Assembly (NCBI GenBank): GCA_020740775.1
Contig: JAHEWK010000013.1
Span: forward strand, 310,001 to 374,000
Origin: Ilyonectria destructans
Lineage: Eukaryota; Ascomycota; Sordariomycetes; Hypocreales; Nectriaceae
Length of the DNA stretch: 64,000 bases
Direction: 5' to 3'
Shown: positions 23,711 to 35,767 of the stretch, one piece after another
How the letters are laid out: the number at the start of each line of letters is the position of its first letter
Numbering within the stretch: position 1 is the first letter of the stretch
The notes under the pieces: model-generated
Database searches by the model: none
The model's input: the letters and a program-made list of their open reading frames with translations, nothing else
What the model was told of the DNA's origin: nothing
Program-made: the position numbers and the translations under genes

Positions 23711-24020
23711 GCTGGGTGGGCTTTCGAGGGTTTGAAACCACCCCAAGTGCAATAAGGGCAAATATACCGCCCTTCTTATCTAGATGGATCGCAATTTGAA
23801 GGATAGCGAGGTTTTATAGGTAGTGTTGTCAAGGATGCTGATCCCAATTATCAAGATTATGAGTAGAGTGGTAATATCTGCCGTAGTGGACAAGAGTGAT
23901 GCATTCTCGTAGAACAACCTTGAATAAGATCCTACTAGCTTAAGCGCAGAATGAAAATTGCTCAAGGATATGCAATCTGTCTTCATCCAAAGCATCTTTT
24001 TGAAACAACCAACCAACAGC

Positions 24021-24780
24021 CTAAACTGAATCAATGCTACCTTTCTGTGCCGACTTCAAGCCAGTAAACGACAGATAGCCATGCGGAAGCCCAGGATACA
24101 CAACCATCTCGGTCTTGACCCCATGTTCCCTCAGGACCTTCTCGTAAATAAGTCCATAATCTCTCAAAGGATCCATGCTGCAGACTTGAAGATACACTGG
24201 CGGCAGGCCCTTGTGAGTATCCTTGGCGTTGAAAGGTGAATAATCCGGGGAGGAGATATCGGGTGAGTAGGCGGCTTGGAGGCGCTTGATAGCTTCCATA
24301 TTCAAGATTGGCGCCTCTGCATTACGGGCACAATTTCTTCTTCTAGGACTAGAGGGGTCGAGAGCCAGACGCTAGTGAGTGGGAGAGAGATTTTCTCTTC
24401 GATTGTCTTCTGCGCTATCACTGCCGCAATGTTAGCACCAGCTGAGACGCCCCCGAGGATAAATCCCGTGGTTGGATCGGCGCCCAGAGAATCTGCATCG
24501 CGCAAGATCCAAAGGAGACTGTCCCACACGTCGTTTGGCGCAGTAGAGAATTTAAGGGCAGGTGCCAGGCGATATGAGATGTTGACAACTGTTGCCTTGG
24601 TTTCTGGGACACGTCCTGATTTCATAATCTCCATGAACCTTCCTACCTGGGGGCCCTGCGGGTAATATGGTACGAAGAACGTAAGCATAATATAAATTTG
24701 ACTGCAACTGTTGCGATCTTACCTCCGCAAGTTCTCGACGAAGGAGATAAGTCAGCTCTGGTCATGAATGTGGTACTTTG
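24021..24780 (-). pseudogene. Alpha/beta hydrolase (HSL/esterase family), truncated and frameshifted
   Basis: C-terminal two thirds of a fold-3 esterase/lipase. Visible are SYRLAPALKF and the nucleophile elbow GGVSAGAN, then in another frame from 24,305 the acid motif CSMDPLRDYG and the catalytic His in GLPHGY. Between PLVLEEEIVPV and NAEAPILNMEA a segment is missing and the frame changes. The N-terminal HGGG oxyanion motif is not found. A possible intron (donor GTAAGATC, acceptor CCCGCAG at about 24,661) precedes GPQVGRFMEIM. Probably a dead gene within the decayed metabolic region. Confidence 0.65.
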
Positions 24781-26040
24781 GGGCGCACTCTATTTCTCCG
24801 AGTAGGGCAATGGACTCTCTGGTATCATCGACCATTATTTGCAAGACGATTTTGTAATATTCTGTTAAGTGTTGAACTCTTCGATTAAGCTCGACTGTAC
24901 TTCGGTTGCAATTAAAAATAGGATCTCGAAACTGATTGTTAGAGAGGAAGAAGAGAGCTTATATATGTACTAGTGATACTTGCAGTGGATGTATATTTGG
25001 GGGGATTTACGCTCACGAGTAACAAGCTCGGCCAGTATGTTCCGGACGCTGACAGAGAAGGCTCCGGGTCCCGATCACCCCATCAATAATGTCCTGATAA
25101 GCTGATTTTGAATGCACTAGCCTAGTTTAGTTTAGTATGTATGCATCCAAAGCGTTTATTGAGTAGTCGCTCCTCGATCCTTGAACTTTCTACGTGGGAA
25201 GGGTTTTAGAACACAACGATCGACCCCTACATTCTGCCTAACTACCTCAGGTAAATAGTACACCGAGAGATATCAAAGTTCTGTATCTAAATTAGAAACA
25301 CTTTATACTACTCGCGGGCTCTATGCTAAGATTCCTAATCCCAAGTTACTCGAGCACTCCATTTTAATAAATCCTCAGGCTATATTAATCGTCGGCTGCC
25401 GGTCGACAATGGAGATTGTGTGCAAAACAATATAATGAGAAATAAAGATAGTAGATCATGAGGTAGGGCGACACTTAAATTTGAAGTAGGTAATAACTGG
25501 TAATATTTTACGCTTTTAAGATCTAACAGATCTGAAAATATATAAGGTATGAGTCCTTTACTTTATCATAGTAATTTTCTATGAAATCATCATTTTGTAT
25601 TGGTTAGTCTACCAGGGTGTAATAGAAACGTCTTGAGGGCAGTGCCATAGTACGAGTAAAGCGTTTTACTTGGCAAGCGTAGAAAATGCGCCTGCTGTTT
25701 GTAGTAATATTTGGTGGTCCTACTATTGTTAAATACATCCGCTTGTTGCCGGAGGTTACAATCAGGTGAAGTTAAATAAATACAATAGTGGTATCAAACA
25801 GCACCTCACTGTATCCTTGCTGCTAAAAATAGTGATAATATTCATTGTGCGCCTGGCCCGCTTCAAACTTCAAGGGCCCCTTACGTGACTGTCTCCGTCA
25901 ATACAACTTCGCCATCTGGCCTGCTCTTACGGTCCTTGGCGTAGGCGCAAAAGTGTCATGTTACTAAAAAGAACATTGCTTATAATGTCTGTGGTGGCAA
26001 ATTGCAAATTTCATGAGTAACTATACTGTTCTTAGAATGC
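24781..26040. other. Intergenic, no gene seen
   Basis: About 1.25 kb of moderately AT-rich unique sequence downstream of the RNase gene. No open frame or repeat of note. Confidence 0.5.
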
Positions 26041-26577
26041 CTAAGTACAAGCAACAAATGCGTTCCCGCTCGCCCCCGTGTGTGTGATGGTGCCTGCCTG
26101 TCTACACGATGTGTTAATAATAACTCGATCCGGACCAGGTGAGCCTATTCAATTATTCGTTAATTAACGAACAGATAAAATGATGCAGTAATAGAAGAAG
26201 GCAAGTATCACTCACCTCCAGAATACAAAGACCCGCTACTCAAAATCGGAAATTCTTGGTACGGTCCAGACACAGCAAAGGTGAAAGCCTCATAGTTATT
26301 ATACGTGTGAGGGTATCCGCCGACCGCTGTACCGGCATTGTAATAATTGCATGCTCGAACGCTGGCTGCATTAACCTGGGCAGCTGTATAATAGTTTGAG
26401 CCACTAATCGGGAATTAGTAACCTCTCGTTGCATCGAAACACGATGTAGTGTTCAAAGACGAGGAATACTAGCCATTGAGCATCAGCCCGCTTGTCAAGG
26501 ACTGTGAGCTCAACCGGAGCGCAGAGGACACCGGGAACAATTGCCAATAACGTCACGAGGGGTTTGAAGATATACAT
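26041..26577 (-). CDS. Secreted guanyl-specific ribonuclease, RNase T1/N1 family
   Basis: Extracellular RNase that cuts RNA after guanosine. Three exons (26,577-26,474, 26,403-26,216 and 26,144-26,041) give 131 residues: a signal peptide ending near VLCAP, a short propeptide with the Kex2-type site LDKR, and a mature domain of about 100 residues. Active-site residues of RNase T1 are all present: YPH (Tyr38/His40), the Glu in EFPI (Glu58), Arg in DRV (Arg77), His in THTGASG (His92) and Phe in NAFVAC (Phe100). Cysteines lie at CGS, RACNYY, TSC and VAC. The first intron only keeps frame if it begins GC (TG|GCTAGT) instead of GT; its TTACTAAT branch site and TTAG acceptor are normal. The second intron is GT-AG. 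No single open frame covers the gene, so it is easily missed. Confidence 0.85.
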
Positions 26578-26630
26578 GGTTGGTTGTACGAGGAAGTAAG
26601 ACAGCTTGGATAAGGGGGACAGATGCCACC

Positions 26631-26640
26631 TATTTATATA
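26631..26640 (-). promoter_or_regulatory. TATA box of the RNase gene
   Basis: TATATAAATA on the minus strand, about 55-63 bp upstream of the RNase ATG and in front of a short CT/AG-rich leader. Confidence 0.5.
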
Positions 26641-26644
26641 CCTG

Positions 26645-28499
26645 GGCTACCATTGAGTCCTCGACTACTAACTTTCAGATATCACATCACCCCATGAACT
26701 AAAATCACGGCATGTATCCCCTTACGGCTAAGACTCATGTTGCATACAGATAACATAGAGTCAAAGGCTAGTCAAAACAGGGAGGTAGCATCTGCGTGAT
26801 ATACATGGCCAATCAGATGCGCTGAGTTAGCGCGTGGGGGATAACGGTATCTCATGTGGCACCTCCATCATCACTGCAGCTGCTAAAGAAATCTTGGCGC
26901 AAGGGGGTTGTGGCTAAATGCAACCTAATCTGCAACCCAGTCATCGGATGCAACAATCGCCCTCTTAACTAGAAAGACAGGATATTGGGGTACCTTTCTC
27001 TGGAATTCATATCCTATCGTTTTGTTCTTCAATTCATAAATACAGGTAGAGTAACCGTGATATATAAAATGGCGATGAAAAGCCTTAAGAAGCGTACAGA
27101 TATGAAGTGTTGATGTGGTTTAATTTAAGATTCTAATGGTGCGCACAACACGTCGCGGCCCCGGAGTTATATTTTTCTTCAACGACTATGCCCAAGTCTA
27201 ACGGTAAATTATGGTAACCCACTCGATATGTTTAGGTTGGTGGAAGTGAGCTAGGCATTAAATCACTGAATGATTAAGTATTGCGTCTAGCAATGTGTCA
27301 TTTCGCAAATGAATGTAACCAGGTTGTATGAAAGGCTAAAGAGCGTGCGCATCCTAACTCGTAGAGTACAGGCGCTTATGTATATACTACGCTGGGTCGG
27401 TGATTGGATTGCCTTCGCTATTCCTTTACGGACACTGACAGATTGTGCGCGATAGGCGTATGGGGATATCTACAAGGATAGAACCTTGTTTTGGCGTTTA
27501 TCATCAATAATCATCAGCAGACCAAGAATCTACAAATCCTGTCGACCGGGCGTAGATCCCTGATCTGGAAGGTGGAAATAGATCTACCACACCTAATCCA
27601 GAGCCTGCATGTATGTCATTCAAGAAATTCAAAACTATTCTTTTATCAGGAATCTAATGCACACTAAGACCAATGTGTCACTATGCCAAGACCATTCCCT
27701 TTGACATGACCTTTCAGACCAACGGAGCGCCCCATTTGAGGACCTGGTGAGATTCCTTGGACGCCATGTCGTGGCAAGTCTTGAGCCCACACGAGCCGGG
27801 CCTTCACGAGACACAGGAGTGGCAAGTGCCTAGAAGAAACCAATGTGCATTGCACAGATGGAGTAGGCGGCGCTGAACTCTGAGAAAGCTGCCGATGACT
27901 GCTAAGGGATTTAGGGCATTGAGTGCTTCCGCGCTTGTTGTCCTAGCGATGAGGTTATCTGTCATGCCAAGGAGCCTCTCAGTGCGGGCCTCCATCGCTA
28001 GGACTTTTTCCTCCGGGGTCGTCATGCCAGAGGGCTACAATTAAGTGGTTAAACGGTGAAGTAACTCTCACCTACCTCGAATAAACCAAGCAACGCTCTG
28101 CCCGCCCCTGATAAGACAAGCAATCACCTGCCCGCTCCCGACGAAACACTCTCATTCCTTCAAGGTCTGGTCGTTTCGGATATCATCCGGGTTGTGAGAC
28201 AAGTAATGTCATTTCGCCCTTCAACCCACTTCCTAAGCGTCACTAATGACTCAAAAAGCAAGTATGAAGAGGTGCATTCTAATGATTCCACTTGGGTTAA
28301 GGGGTCACGCGACACTCGAGGCTAGGGTCTCAGCCCGATATTTGATAACCTCGATGAGGGAGAGAAGAGAAAGACATTTTCTGTCGACGAAGGGGTTGGG
28401 CAAGACATCAATCAACTTTGCTCAAAACTTGGCTCACCGCTGGAAAGCTGGTGCTGGATAGTTGATGTTTCTTGTCGAATCTGCATTCCTCCTATCGAC
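26645..28499. other. Intergenic, at most a small hypothetical ORF
   Basis: No family is recognised. An ATG frame on the minus strand (28,025-27,804, 73 codons, starting MTTPEEKVLAMEARTERLLG) has coding-like composition at its start and could be a small gene or first exon, but it has no visible partner exon. On the plus strand 28,246-28,461 is open for 71 codons with no recognisable domain. Confidence 0.3.
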
Positions 28500-31309
28500 A
28501 TGATCACGAACCTCCTCATCTTGAGCCGCAGCTGGGTTGGCACCCTTGTCACCCGCTGCGCTAACTATCGCTTCCTACTTGCCATCGCGGCCGTGTCGGT
28601 CGTTAGCGCCAAGGCCACTCACATCTACGCCCATATTGATGCGCTGGGGATAGCCGAGGTGCTGCGCTGGGGGCTGTCATTCTTCGCCCAGGATGTCGCG
28701 CTGCTCATGGTCCTACGCCTCGCCGCCAAAGACGCTGTTGGTTCTGTTCCTTGGCTGGGGGCTATTGCTTCGGCTGTGACCTTAGTCGTGGTGATATTTG
28801 TTCTGGCGCTGGCGAGCTTCAACATCCCCTTCTTCATCGTTGCGGGCTCCGAACTTCACTGGCGCAACATCGGTTTTGCGAGCGACGCGTCGTCCCTGAA
28901 GCTGCTGCTGGCCGGGTTGGTGTCGTGCTTCCTGGTATTTGCTGCTATACTCGTCACAAGCAGCGTTGTGCAGGAACTCAGCTATGCCGCGACGAGCATT
29001 GCCTTGGACATTGTTAAATGGCCCCTCATCCTCCTTTGGAACACGTCTCCGATACGACGGTGCCTGCCGCCTACAGCCCGGTACACTCATCTTTTACAGC
29101 AGGACGCCGAGCTCGCCGGGGAGTCCGCCGTTGAGGACGAAGAGAAACCACCTCTAAGCCAGAGTGACAGGCTGCTAGCAAGGAAGTGGGAACTTCTTTC
29201 GTATGCAATGGTAGGAACTTCACTGATAGCCATAGCCTTTGAGTCAATTGCTCGACCCGAAGATAGCGCTTTCCCCTTCATGTCATGGACGCTACCTTTG
29301 CTCCCCTTTGTGGACTTTGCAAACTCGTCGCCCAATCTCGCCAGTATGATCCCAGTGTATGGAGACTGCATCAACTACACCTGGGATAATCTCACGGCGC
29401 TGGACGAGCCGATCTCTCTCCCCTGGCTCCCTGCGGACAAACCACTCCCGGGATTCGAGGACTGGTACGAAAAAGACAAGAAGCATTATAGCGCTGCAGC
29501 GGACCCCATGAGAATCTCCAACTTGGAGAACGACCTGCTCCCCGATCTTCGCGGCAAGCTTCGCGACGTCAAAATCCGACATGTGATGATTATCAAACTC
29601 GAGGGCACCAGGAAAGACGTCTTCCCGATCAAAAAGGATGATTACGTTTGGCATCAACTGGCCAAATCGTTCCAAAACGAAACGATGCCGTTGCACGCGC
29701 AAGAGAAGCTGGCAACGCTTGTTCCGACGGCCAACTTCGTCACGGGCGACTACAACGATGGCTTCCGGCACCCACAGCAGAAGCGACGGGGTGGCATCAA
29801 CTTCAACAATGCTCTCAGCACGGCGAGCTATACGCTGAAGAGCCTGACGGGTACGCTATGCGGACTAAGTCCGCTCGTCATCGACTTCAACGTGGAGATT
29901 TACCATCACATCTACCAGCCGTGCTTGCCGCACATATTGGAGGCTTTCAACCAGCTTGACCACGGCAGCGACGGCTCCATGGACGGCTTCTCCTCGCTCA
30001 AGTGGTCATCCTCGTTTATGCAGTCAGTCACTGGCCTGTTTGACAAGCAAAACATTCAGATGCCGCTGCTGGGGTTTCCTGAGGGCAACATCATCACAGA
30101 GGAGTATCTAACTGGGCCGGAACCCAAGTACGGCCCTGTTGCTCGACCCCCGTCCGGTTACAGCCTGTCCGAGTTCACGTTGGAGAAGTACATCCGGAAT
30201 ACCTTCGCGACGGCCAAACAGAAGCATGAAAGGGTATTTCTAACGCACTTGACGGGTACCACGCACGACCCCTTCACGATACCGAGCAACGAGGAGATAG
30301 CGCGCCTAGCAGAAGGCGACGAATCAAGCGTGCTGTCCAAGTACCTGGACACGATAGGCTACGTCGACGGCTGGCTGGCAAAGCTGCTGGACATTCTGGA
30401 GGACGAGGGCGTCGCCGACGAGACTCTGCTGGTCTTCGTTGGCGACCACGGCCTCTGTGTTGCAGAGAGCAACTGCATCACGCCGTATTACGCTCCCGGT
30501 GCCGCAAACTTGCACGTCCCCCTGGTCTTCTCCCACCCGAAGCTGCCAGCCATCGACGTCGAAGACGCTGTCACTTCGCACCAGATCCTGCCCACCATCC
30601 TGGACCTGCTCGTCGAGACCGGCTCGCTGTCGGCGAGCGAGAGTCGGGCGGCGCGGGACCTGATGGGCAACTACGAGGGCCAGTCTCTACTGCGGCCGGC
30701 CAGCGACTTCTCGCTGGTGACGGGCCAACCCAACTGGCATTTCACTGTCATTAACCCCGGGCGCGCCATGCTCAGCGTACGGGACGCTCACCAGCCGAAC
30801 CTGCGCGTCGTGGTCCCCATCGTACACGACATCGAATGGCGCTTCAGCAACCTGACGCGGGATCCGCACGAACAGGACTCGGTCGTTGCGTTTGAGTTCA
30901 GGCAGTTCCTGGGTATCAGACAAAGGATGGATTGGGTAAGACAGCTTGGATGACGATGAATTGCTTGATTTCTCTATCTATTGAAGGGCTAGGATCGGTC
31001 TTATAGACGATGATGAGGTCGGCCTTCCGCCGCCGCTGTGGGCCCCCGGCCCCTTCGGATCCCGAAGTCAGACCTAGATCAGACCAGCTTCCTAGCATCA
31101 GCCCAGATATCGAAAGATCGTCACTTTTAACAGCAGACTTCAACGGTCCCTTATCAGGCTGTCTGACACTGGGCAAGGTCGAGCGCGAGCACAGCGCCGA
31201 GGCGGCGGCGTGGGTAGAGAAGGCGGCGTTTATGAGTCGCTGGTGGGTTGAGGAGAATCGACGGCGCTGGCGGTTTGATGAGGACTTGGACTATACGCCA
31301 CCGGTTTGA
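28500..31309 (+). CDS. Large membrane protein with sulfatase-fold (alkaline phosphatase superfamily) domain
   Basis: Fungal sulfatase-domain protein related to the LtaS/phosphoethanolamine-transferase branch. Two exons, 28,500-30,935 and 31,007-31,309 (intron GTAAGA...TTATAG), give 912 residues; without the intron the frame ends soon after at 30,953. Several hydrophobic segments fill residues 1-260. The catalytic domain follows: VMIIKLEGTRKDVFP at about 361-375, with Thr370 where E-x-T-R families have their nucleophile; HLTGTTHDPF (His589/Asp590); and LLVFVGDHG (Asp649/His650) for metal binding. The CxPSR motif of classical sulfatases is absent, so transfer or hydrolysis of phospho-groups may be likelier than sulfate ester cleavage. 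The second exon encodes a Trp- and Arg-rich tail (SRWWVEENRRRWRF). Substrate unknown. Confidence 0.85.
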
Positions 31310-31345
31310 TGACGGTTGATGACGGTTGATGCCGGGTGATGACGG
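31306..31345. repeat. Short 10-bp tandem repeat after the sulfatase-fold gene
   Basis: Imperfect copies of TTGATGACGG that start over the stop codon and run into the 3' flank. Non-coding apart from the stop. Confidence 0.6.
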
Positions 31346-31695
31346 TCGGCTATGATTATGTTAAGGGTAATCATTGGAGTATACGAATGAATGATTTACG
31401 CCTGATGTTCCCGGGATAGTTGCAGTGCGGAGGGTCTAAGTATACACGAGTTAGAAATCTCATTCGGCAGAATGCCTCTTTATTGAAGACATATCGTTAC
31501 TACTATAGAGCGGCTGGATGTGATTCTCTTTGCCTTCCCCTTTAGTCCTCATTTCTTGAAAATGCAACAAAGCATTTCCACGTGTTTTTAACCTAGCTAT
31601 CCGTGCTCACTGTGACTAGTAATTATCTGATTGGGTAAACTTCTAAAATAAGTCGGAATTGACTTTAATTCCTAGTGTTAACACTCTAAAAGCTC
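31346..31695. other. Intergenic between convergent genes
   Basis: Short 3' flank shared by the sulfatase-fold gene (+) and the MDR oxidoreductase (-). No gene seen. Confidence 0.5.
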
Positions 31696-32871
31696 TCACT
31701 CCTCAACCTCAACAACCAACTTCACACAACTCACCCCCTGCTGCAGCATATCCAACCCAACATTAATAGCCCCCAACCCCTTGCCAACTACCCTTGGCTC
31801 TGGACTCGGGCTGATACTCCCCTTAGCCAGGTTCTCCCTCAGCCACGTACCCATCCAATACCGGAACTGCTCCAACCTCTCACCTTCCCCTGCCGAAGGC
31901 TGCACGAAGATGGTCTCCACTCCGTCCACCACGTCTGCATTCGGTGGTACTACAGGTGCCGACCCAATTTTGGCCTTCTTATTCTTCTCCGTTTCGTCAT
32001 CCGTAAGGAAAGCCTTAAGCACGGCCTGACACGGCCCCAACTGCCCCGTAGCTAGAAAGCAGTGTCGGATCACCAGCCCATCCTCTTTAGCCATTGAGAC
32101 TATTGCATCCACCACTTGGGGGTCTCTGTGGTCGAAGACGCGGTCCGCGCCCAACGAGCTCACAAACTTCATATTCGCCGACCCGGCCGTTGCATACACG
32201 GCGGCGAAAGAAGAGTTCCGGTCTTCCCGCAGCAGCCGGGCGCTCTGCACGCCCATGGTACCGACGCTGGAGGAGGCGCCCCAGATTAGGAGTGCTTCTT
32301 CTTGTCTCTTATTCTTCTGCATACCTACCCCGGTATTGGAACTCGCAGGGGCAGGGGAGGCAGAAGCAGAAGCAGAAGCAGCGGCTTCTCCCACACGGGG
32401 AATCCCCAAAGCATCCCACGCGCTCAGGGGTACCTCGACGGCCACGGGCAAGGTTGCCGCGTGGTTCCAAGACATGGTTTTGTCCGGAAGGGGCACGGCG
32501 TGCTGCCAGGGGACGAGACACCGCTCCTGGAAGGCGCCGTAATCCGGGTCGCAGGACTTCCAGAAGGAGGCCGCGAAGGCGGCTACGCGGGTGATACCCG
32601 GTTGGAAAAAGAGGCCCGAATCATGATTGGTAGTATTGGTAGGGACGCCATCGCCGACCTCGAGCACTAACCCCGAGATGTCGAAGCCGATGACGGTGGG
32701 GTATGTGGGTATGAACAGGCCCAGGTTACGCATTAAGCCGTCTGCCGGGTTGAGGGCTACAGATTTGACGGCGATGAGGAGCTCGCCTGGTCCTGGTTTC
32801 GGCGTGCGGCGGGTTTGGATCTCGAAGGGTTGGCCTTTGGCGAGAGAGACGGCGGCGAGGTGGGTGGCCAT
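31696..32871 (-). CDS. Zinc-free MDR oxidoreductase / trans-enoyl-reductase-like protein
   Basis: Medium-chain dehydrogenase/reductase with GroES-like N-terminus and NAD(P)-binding core, single exon, 391 residues. Visible are KPGPGELLIAVKSVALNPAD (25-44), PTVIGFDISGLVLEVG (58-73), PLSAWDAL (148-155), the nucleotide-binding stretch LLIWGASSSVGTMGVQSARL (194-213), and GADRVFDHRDP. The Cys/His zinc ligands of true alcohol dehydrogenases are missing, as in the fungal trans-acting enoyl reductase (LovC-like) and quinone-reductase relatives. A low-complexity Ala/Ser/Pro insert (about 163-180) precedes the cofactor site. With no polyketide synthase in view, a role in secondary metabolism is only possible. 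Substrate unknown. Confidence 0.85.
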   Translation of the reverse strand: MATHLAAVSLAKGQPFEIQTRRTPKPGPGELLIAVKSVALNPADGLMRNLGLFIPTYPTVIGFDISGLVLEVGDGVPTNTTNHDSGLFFQPGITRVAAFAASFWKSCDPDYGAFQERCLVPWQHAVPLPDKTMSWNHAATLPVAVEVPLSAWDALGIPRVGEAAASASASASPAPASSNTGVGMQKNKRQEEALLIWGASSSVGTMGVQSARLLREDRNSSFAAVYATAGSANMKFVSSLGADRVFDHRDPQVVDAIVSMAKEDGLVIRHCFLATGQLGPCQAVLKAFLTDDETEKNKKAKIGSAPVVPPNADVVDGVETIFVQPSAGEGERLEQFRYWMGTWLRENLAKGSISPSPEPRVVGKGLGAINVGLDMLQQGVSCVKLVVEVEE

Positions 32872-32980
32872 TTTGGATTGTTCGTGTTAGCAAAGGCTGA
32901 CTTGATGTGAGAATCTAGTGAAAAGAAGTAGTGTTAGGTTGAGGGTTCTTAACTCATCCCAGTATGTCGAGGGATGGCCT

Positions 32981-32988
32981 CTTTTATA
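32981..32988 (-). promoter_or_regulatory. TATA box of the MDR oxidoreductase gene
   Basis: TATAAAAG on the minus strand about 110 bp upstream of the ATG. Confidence 0.45.
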
Positions 32989-33283
32989 CCATTAAGCTAT
33001 CATTTCAAAGCGCTTGCTGTTTGATGAGTTCGCGGCCTGTCTAATGCAACCTGGGCTCGGTTCAGGACAAGTTTGGACTGTCAGCCAATCAAAAAGCTCT
33101 GCACCCGATTAATAGCTAGTGAGACCTTTATTATCCGAACCAGGGTTAGCGTAAAAAGATTGTGACGCAATGTGTTCTGATGACCCTGCACTCTCTACGG
33201 ATTCTTTCGGCACTCAATCCTTTCGGACTGCGGAAAGAATTTTCAGAGTCAAGTTGTCCACAGAACCGGACAACAATCCAGGC

Positions 33284-34653
33284 ATGGCTTCGACTTGCCC
33301 AAAAGAGGTTCGAGGGCGCAGGGTTATGCGGAGGTCGAGATTTGGCTGCCGCAATTGCAAGCTCAGAAAACTCAAGGTGCGTGCTTCTCCGCTTTCCAGA
33401 GAGCGACGCTTGGCTAAACAGATTCCCTTGGCCCTCTAGTGCGACGAAAGCAAACCACAGTGCAGCAGATGTAGTTCATTCGGGGTACGATGCAACTTCA
33501 TGTCCAACGTTCCAGACCTGCAGCCCGTTGCCGATGACTCAGTAAGGTCGTTGGTCGCTCAAGAAAGAGCAGGGCCTCAAGTTCCTCTTACCAGTGCTGT
33601 CTGGACATCTGACGCATCAACATCTTATCAGTTGAATGCAAAGTGTCAAGATTTCATAACCCGCTATCTAGCACGAAGTCTCATTACTCCAGATGACGCG
33701 AATATGATAAAAGTTAATCGAAACCTCTTGACACTAGCCTTCACCGTAAGTCTTGTCATATTGTGTTTATTCCTGTCCCATTGGACAGAACTTAAGCTTG
33801 GCCATCTATTAAGCTCGATTATCTCTTGCAAACTTGAGCTCTACTAATAACTTGTGGTTTACAGCACCCTTTCTTGATGCACGCCTCTCTAGCCGTGGCG
33901 CTTGCGTATGACCGCCACCTGAATAGCCCATTAAGCTGTCGTCGCAGTCTGGAAGAGTGTTATCACTGGTCACAAAGCACAGCCCTCTTCAACAGGCGGT
34001 TAAGTGAGCCAATTGACACAAAAGCCAAAGATTCAATATGGGGCACTGCGGCTGCTCTGGCTGTCTTGAGCTTTTCGTCCCCTGATGCGTGCACACCGGA
34101 AGAATCGTGGCCCCTAAAACCTTCTGACCCCTCTGATTTTGAATGGTTGCGTATGGGCAAGGGTAAAATGTCGCTGTGGCGTATAGTCAACCCGCTACGA
34201 CCGGATAGTATTTTTTGCGTCATGGCGTCGACCTATGCTCAAATGAACTCACCTCTGCCAGAGAAAGGCATCGATGGCATACCAAGGGCCTTGGCTATCG
34301 TGTGTCATCTTGAAGACTCCTCTACCGCAGAGAACAATCCGTATTTCAATGCTGCACACGCGATATCCCAGATCCAGGATCTCCCGGATAGCCAGGTCAC
34401 AATCGGTCAAACTGAAGTCTTCACACGCACCATACATGGTCCATTCGAATCTTTGCTACGAGAAAAAGACCCCGTCGCACTCTTGTTGCTGTATCTATGG
34501 TATCGCAAAGCAGGTCGCAGTATGTGGTGGATTGAGCTCAGGGCCAGGGTGGAAGGTCCTTCTATATGCTCGTACCTACAGCTGTATCACAAAGGATACG
34601 GTGCTGTACAGGCATTTCTTCCTGGAGGCCCTCACGCTGATAGATGGAGTTAG
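33284..34653 (+). CDS. Zn2Cys6 transcription factor
   Basis: Fungal binuclear-cluster regulator, three exons: 33,284-33,376, 33,440-33,745 and 33,865-34,653, for 395 residues. The first intron falls inside the zinc cluster: exon 1 ends FGCRNCKLRKLK and exon 2 begins CDESKPQCSRCSSFGVRC, giving the six Cys spacing C-x2-C-x6-C-x5-C-x2-C-x6-C. The remaining protein is alpha-helical and fits the short fungal TF-domain group (HPFLMHASLAVALAYDRHL), as found in sterol-uptake-control-like regulators. An in-frame ATG 114 bp upstream (33,170) would add 38 residues; the later one is chosen because the DNA-binding domain normally lies near the N-terminus. It is divergent from the MDR oxidoreductase with about 410 bp between the start codons, so it may regulate that gene. 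Confidence 0.85.
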
Positions 34654-34659
34654 TTAAAC

Positions 34660-35767
34660 TTTCGAAGTCTTGACCTCCTCCCCCCGGAATTGATTTCAGA
34701 AAGCACTGCGACAATGTTCAGTAGTGGATAAATTCAATTGCCCGAGTTGTATCTCGTAAATTCCAGCAAGCTGCAGAGCTACCTTTTTATAATATCACCA
34801 TCACATAACAACCTCCAAACTAATAAGCAATATCTTTATCAGGACCCGGCCCCGCGACCTGGCCGCGACCCCACCGCAGAGACCCTCCACAACCCGGAAG
34901 CATCGGAAGGCGGTGGGGACACGGCCAGCGACATCCTTGTCCTCAGAAGACATACGGATAGCAGTACAGTAGGACACCTCGGTCCAGCCGGTAATAAAGC
35001 TCACCAGGATCTTGATTCTCGTCTAGGGCCAACTGGGGTGCAGACGAAGGCTCCGGGTTGGTGCGCGTGGGGAAGGATTGGCAGGGGTTGGTGCATGCGG
35101 GGTGACCAGCCTCGAATGGTCTAACTTTAAGAAACAAAAGAACCTCATTATGCTTAATGCAGTCTACATTATGCCTAAGTTACATTATGCCTACATTATG
35201 CCCAACCCTTCTCCGATGGGGCGCAGTCGCTCTACGATGGGTGCCACAAACCGACACAGAATAAGTGTAAGCTCCTTTGTGCATTAGATGAAAGCAAGGG
35301 GCAAGGTAGACTATGGTCGTCTCTGGAGGGTAGCAACTGCTACCGCGTTGTCAAATGGCGAGATACTCGATCGCACACCCAATGGCGATGAGGCGCCCAG
35401 GCGGCCTCCCTTCTCAATCCAGCCCCCTGCAAACCCGATCTGCTCACCGAGTTACACTAAGACTGTCTAAATGCTGACCTGCATACGAAGTAGTCCAGCT
35501 AACCTCGAGTCCTCATAAGCGCTTACCCATGGGGACCTGGAATAATTGATTCCGTCCTGACCTTCCTTAATAAGGGGTGCTGTGCCGTAGGGCTGAGCGC
35601 TGAACGACCAGGCATCCTGGAATGCGATTTTGCTGCGGGGCAGATTTCTTTCCTCGGCGGACCAGCGGGTAATAAAAGCGTCCCAGGCGCTCCACGCAAC
35701 TCTGGTTTTCCTCATCAACACTTCACTTGAATCTCTACCTCTATTCTTTACATTCTTAACGTTAACA
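34660..35767. other. Intergenic, no supported gene
   Basis: Open frames here are short and unrecognised. Around 35,146-35,200 the sequence ACATTATGCC occurs several times in close tandem. Confidence 0.4.

Noticed and set aside
28625..30923. Antisense frames over the sulfatase-fold gene
   Set aside because: Shadows of a real coding sequence on the other strand.
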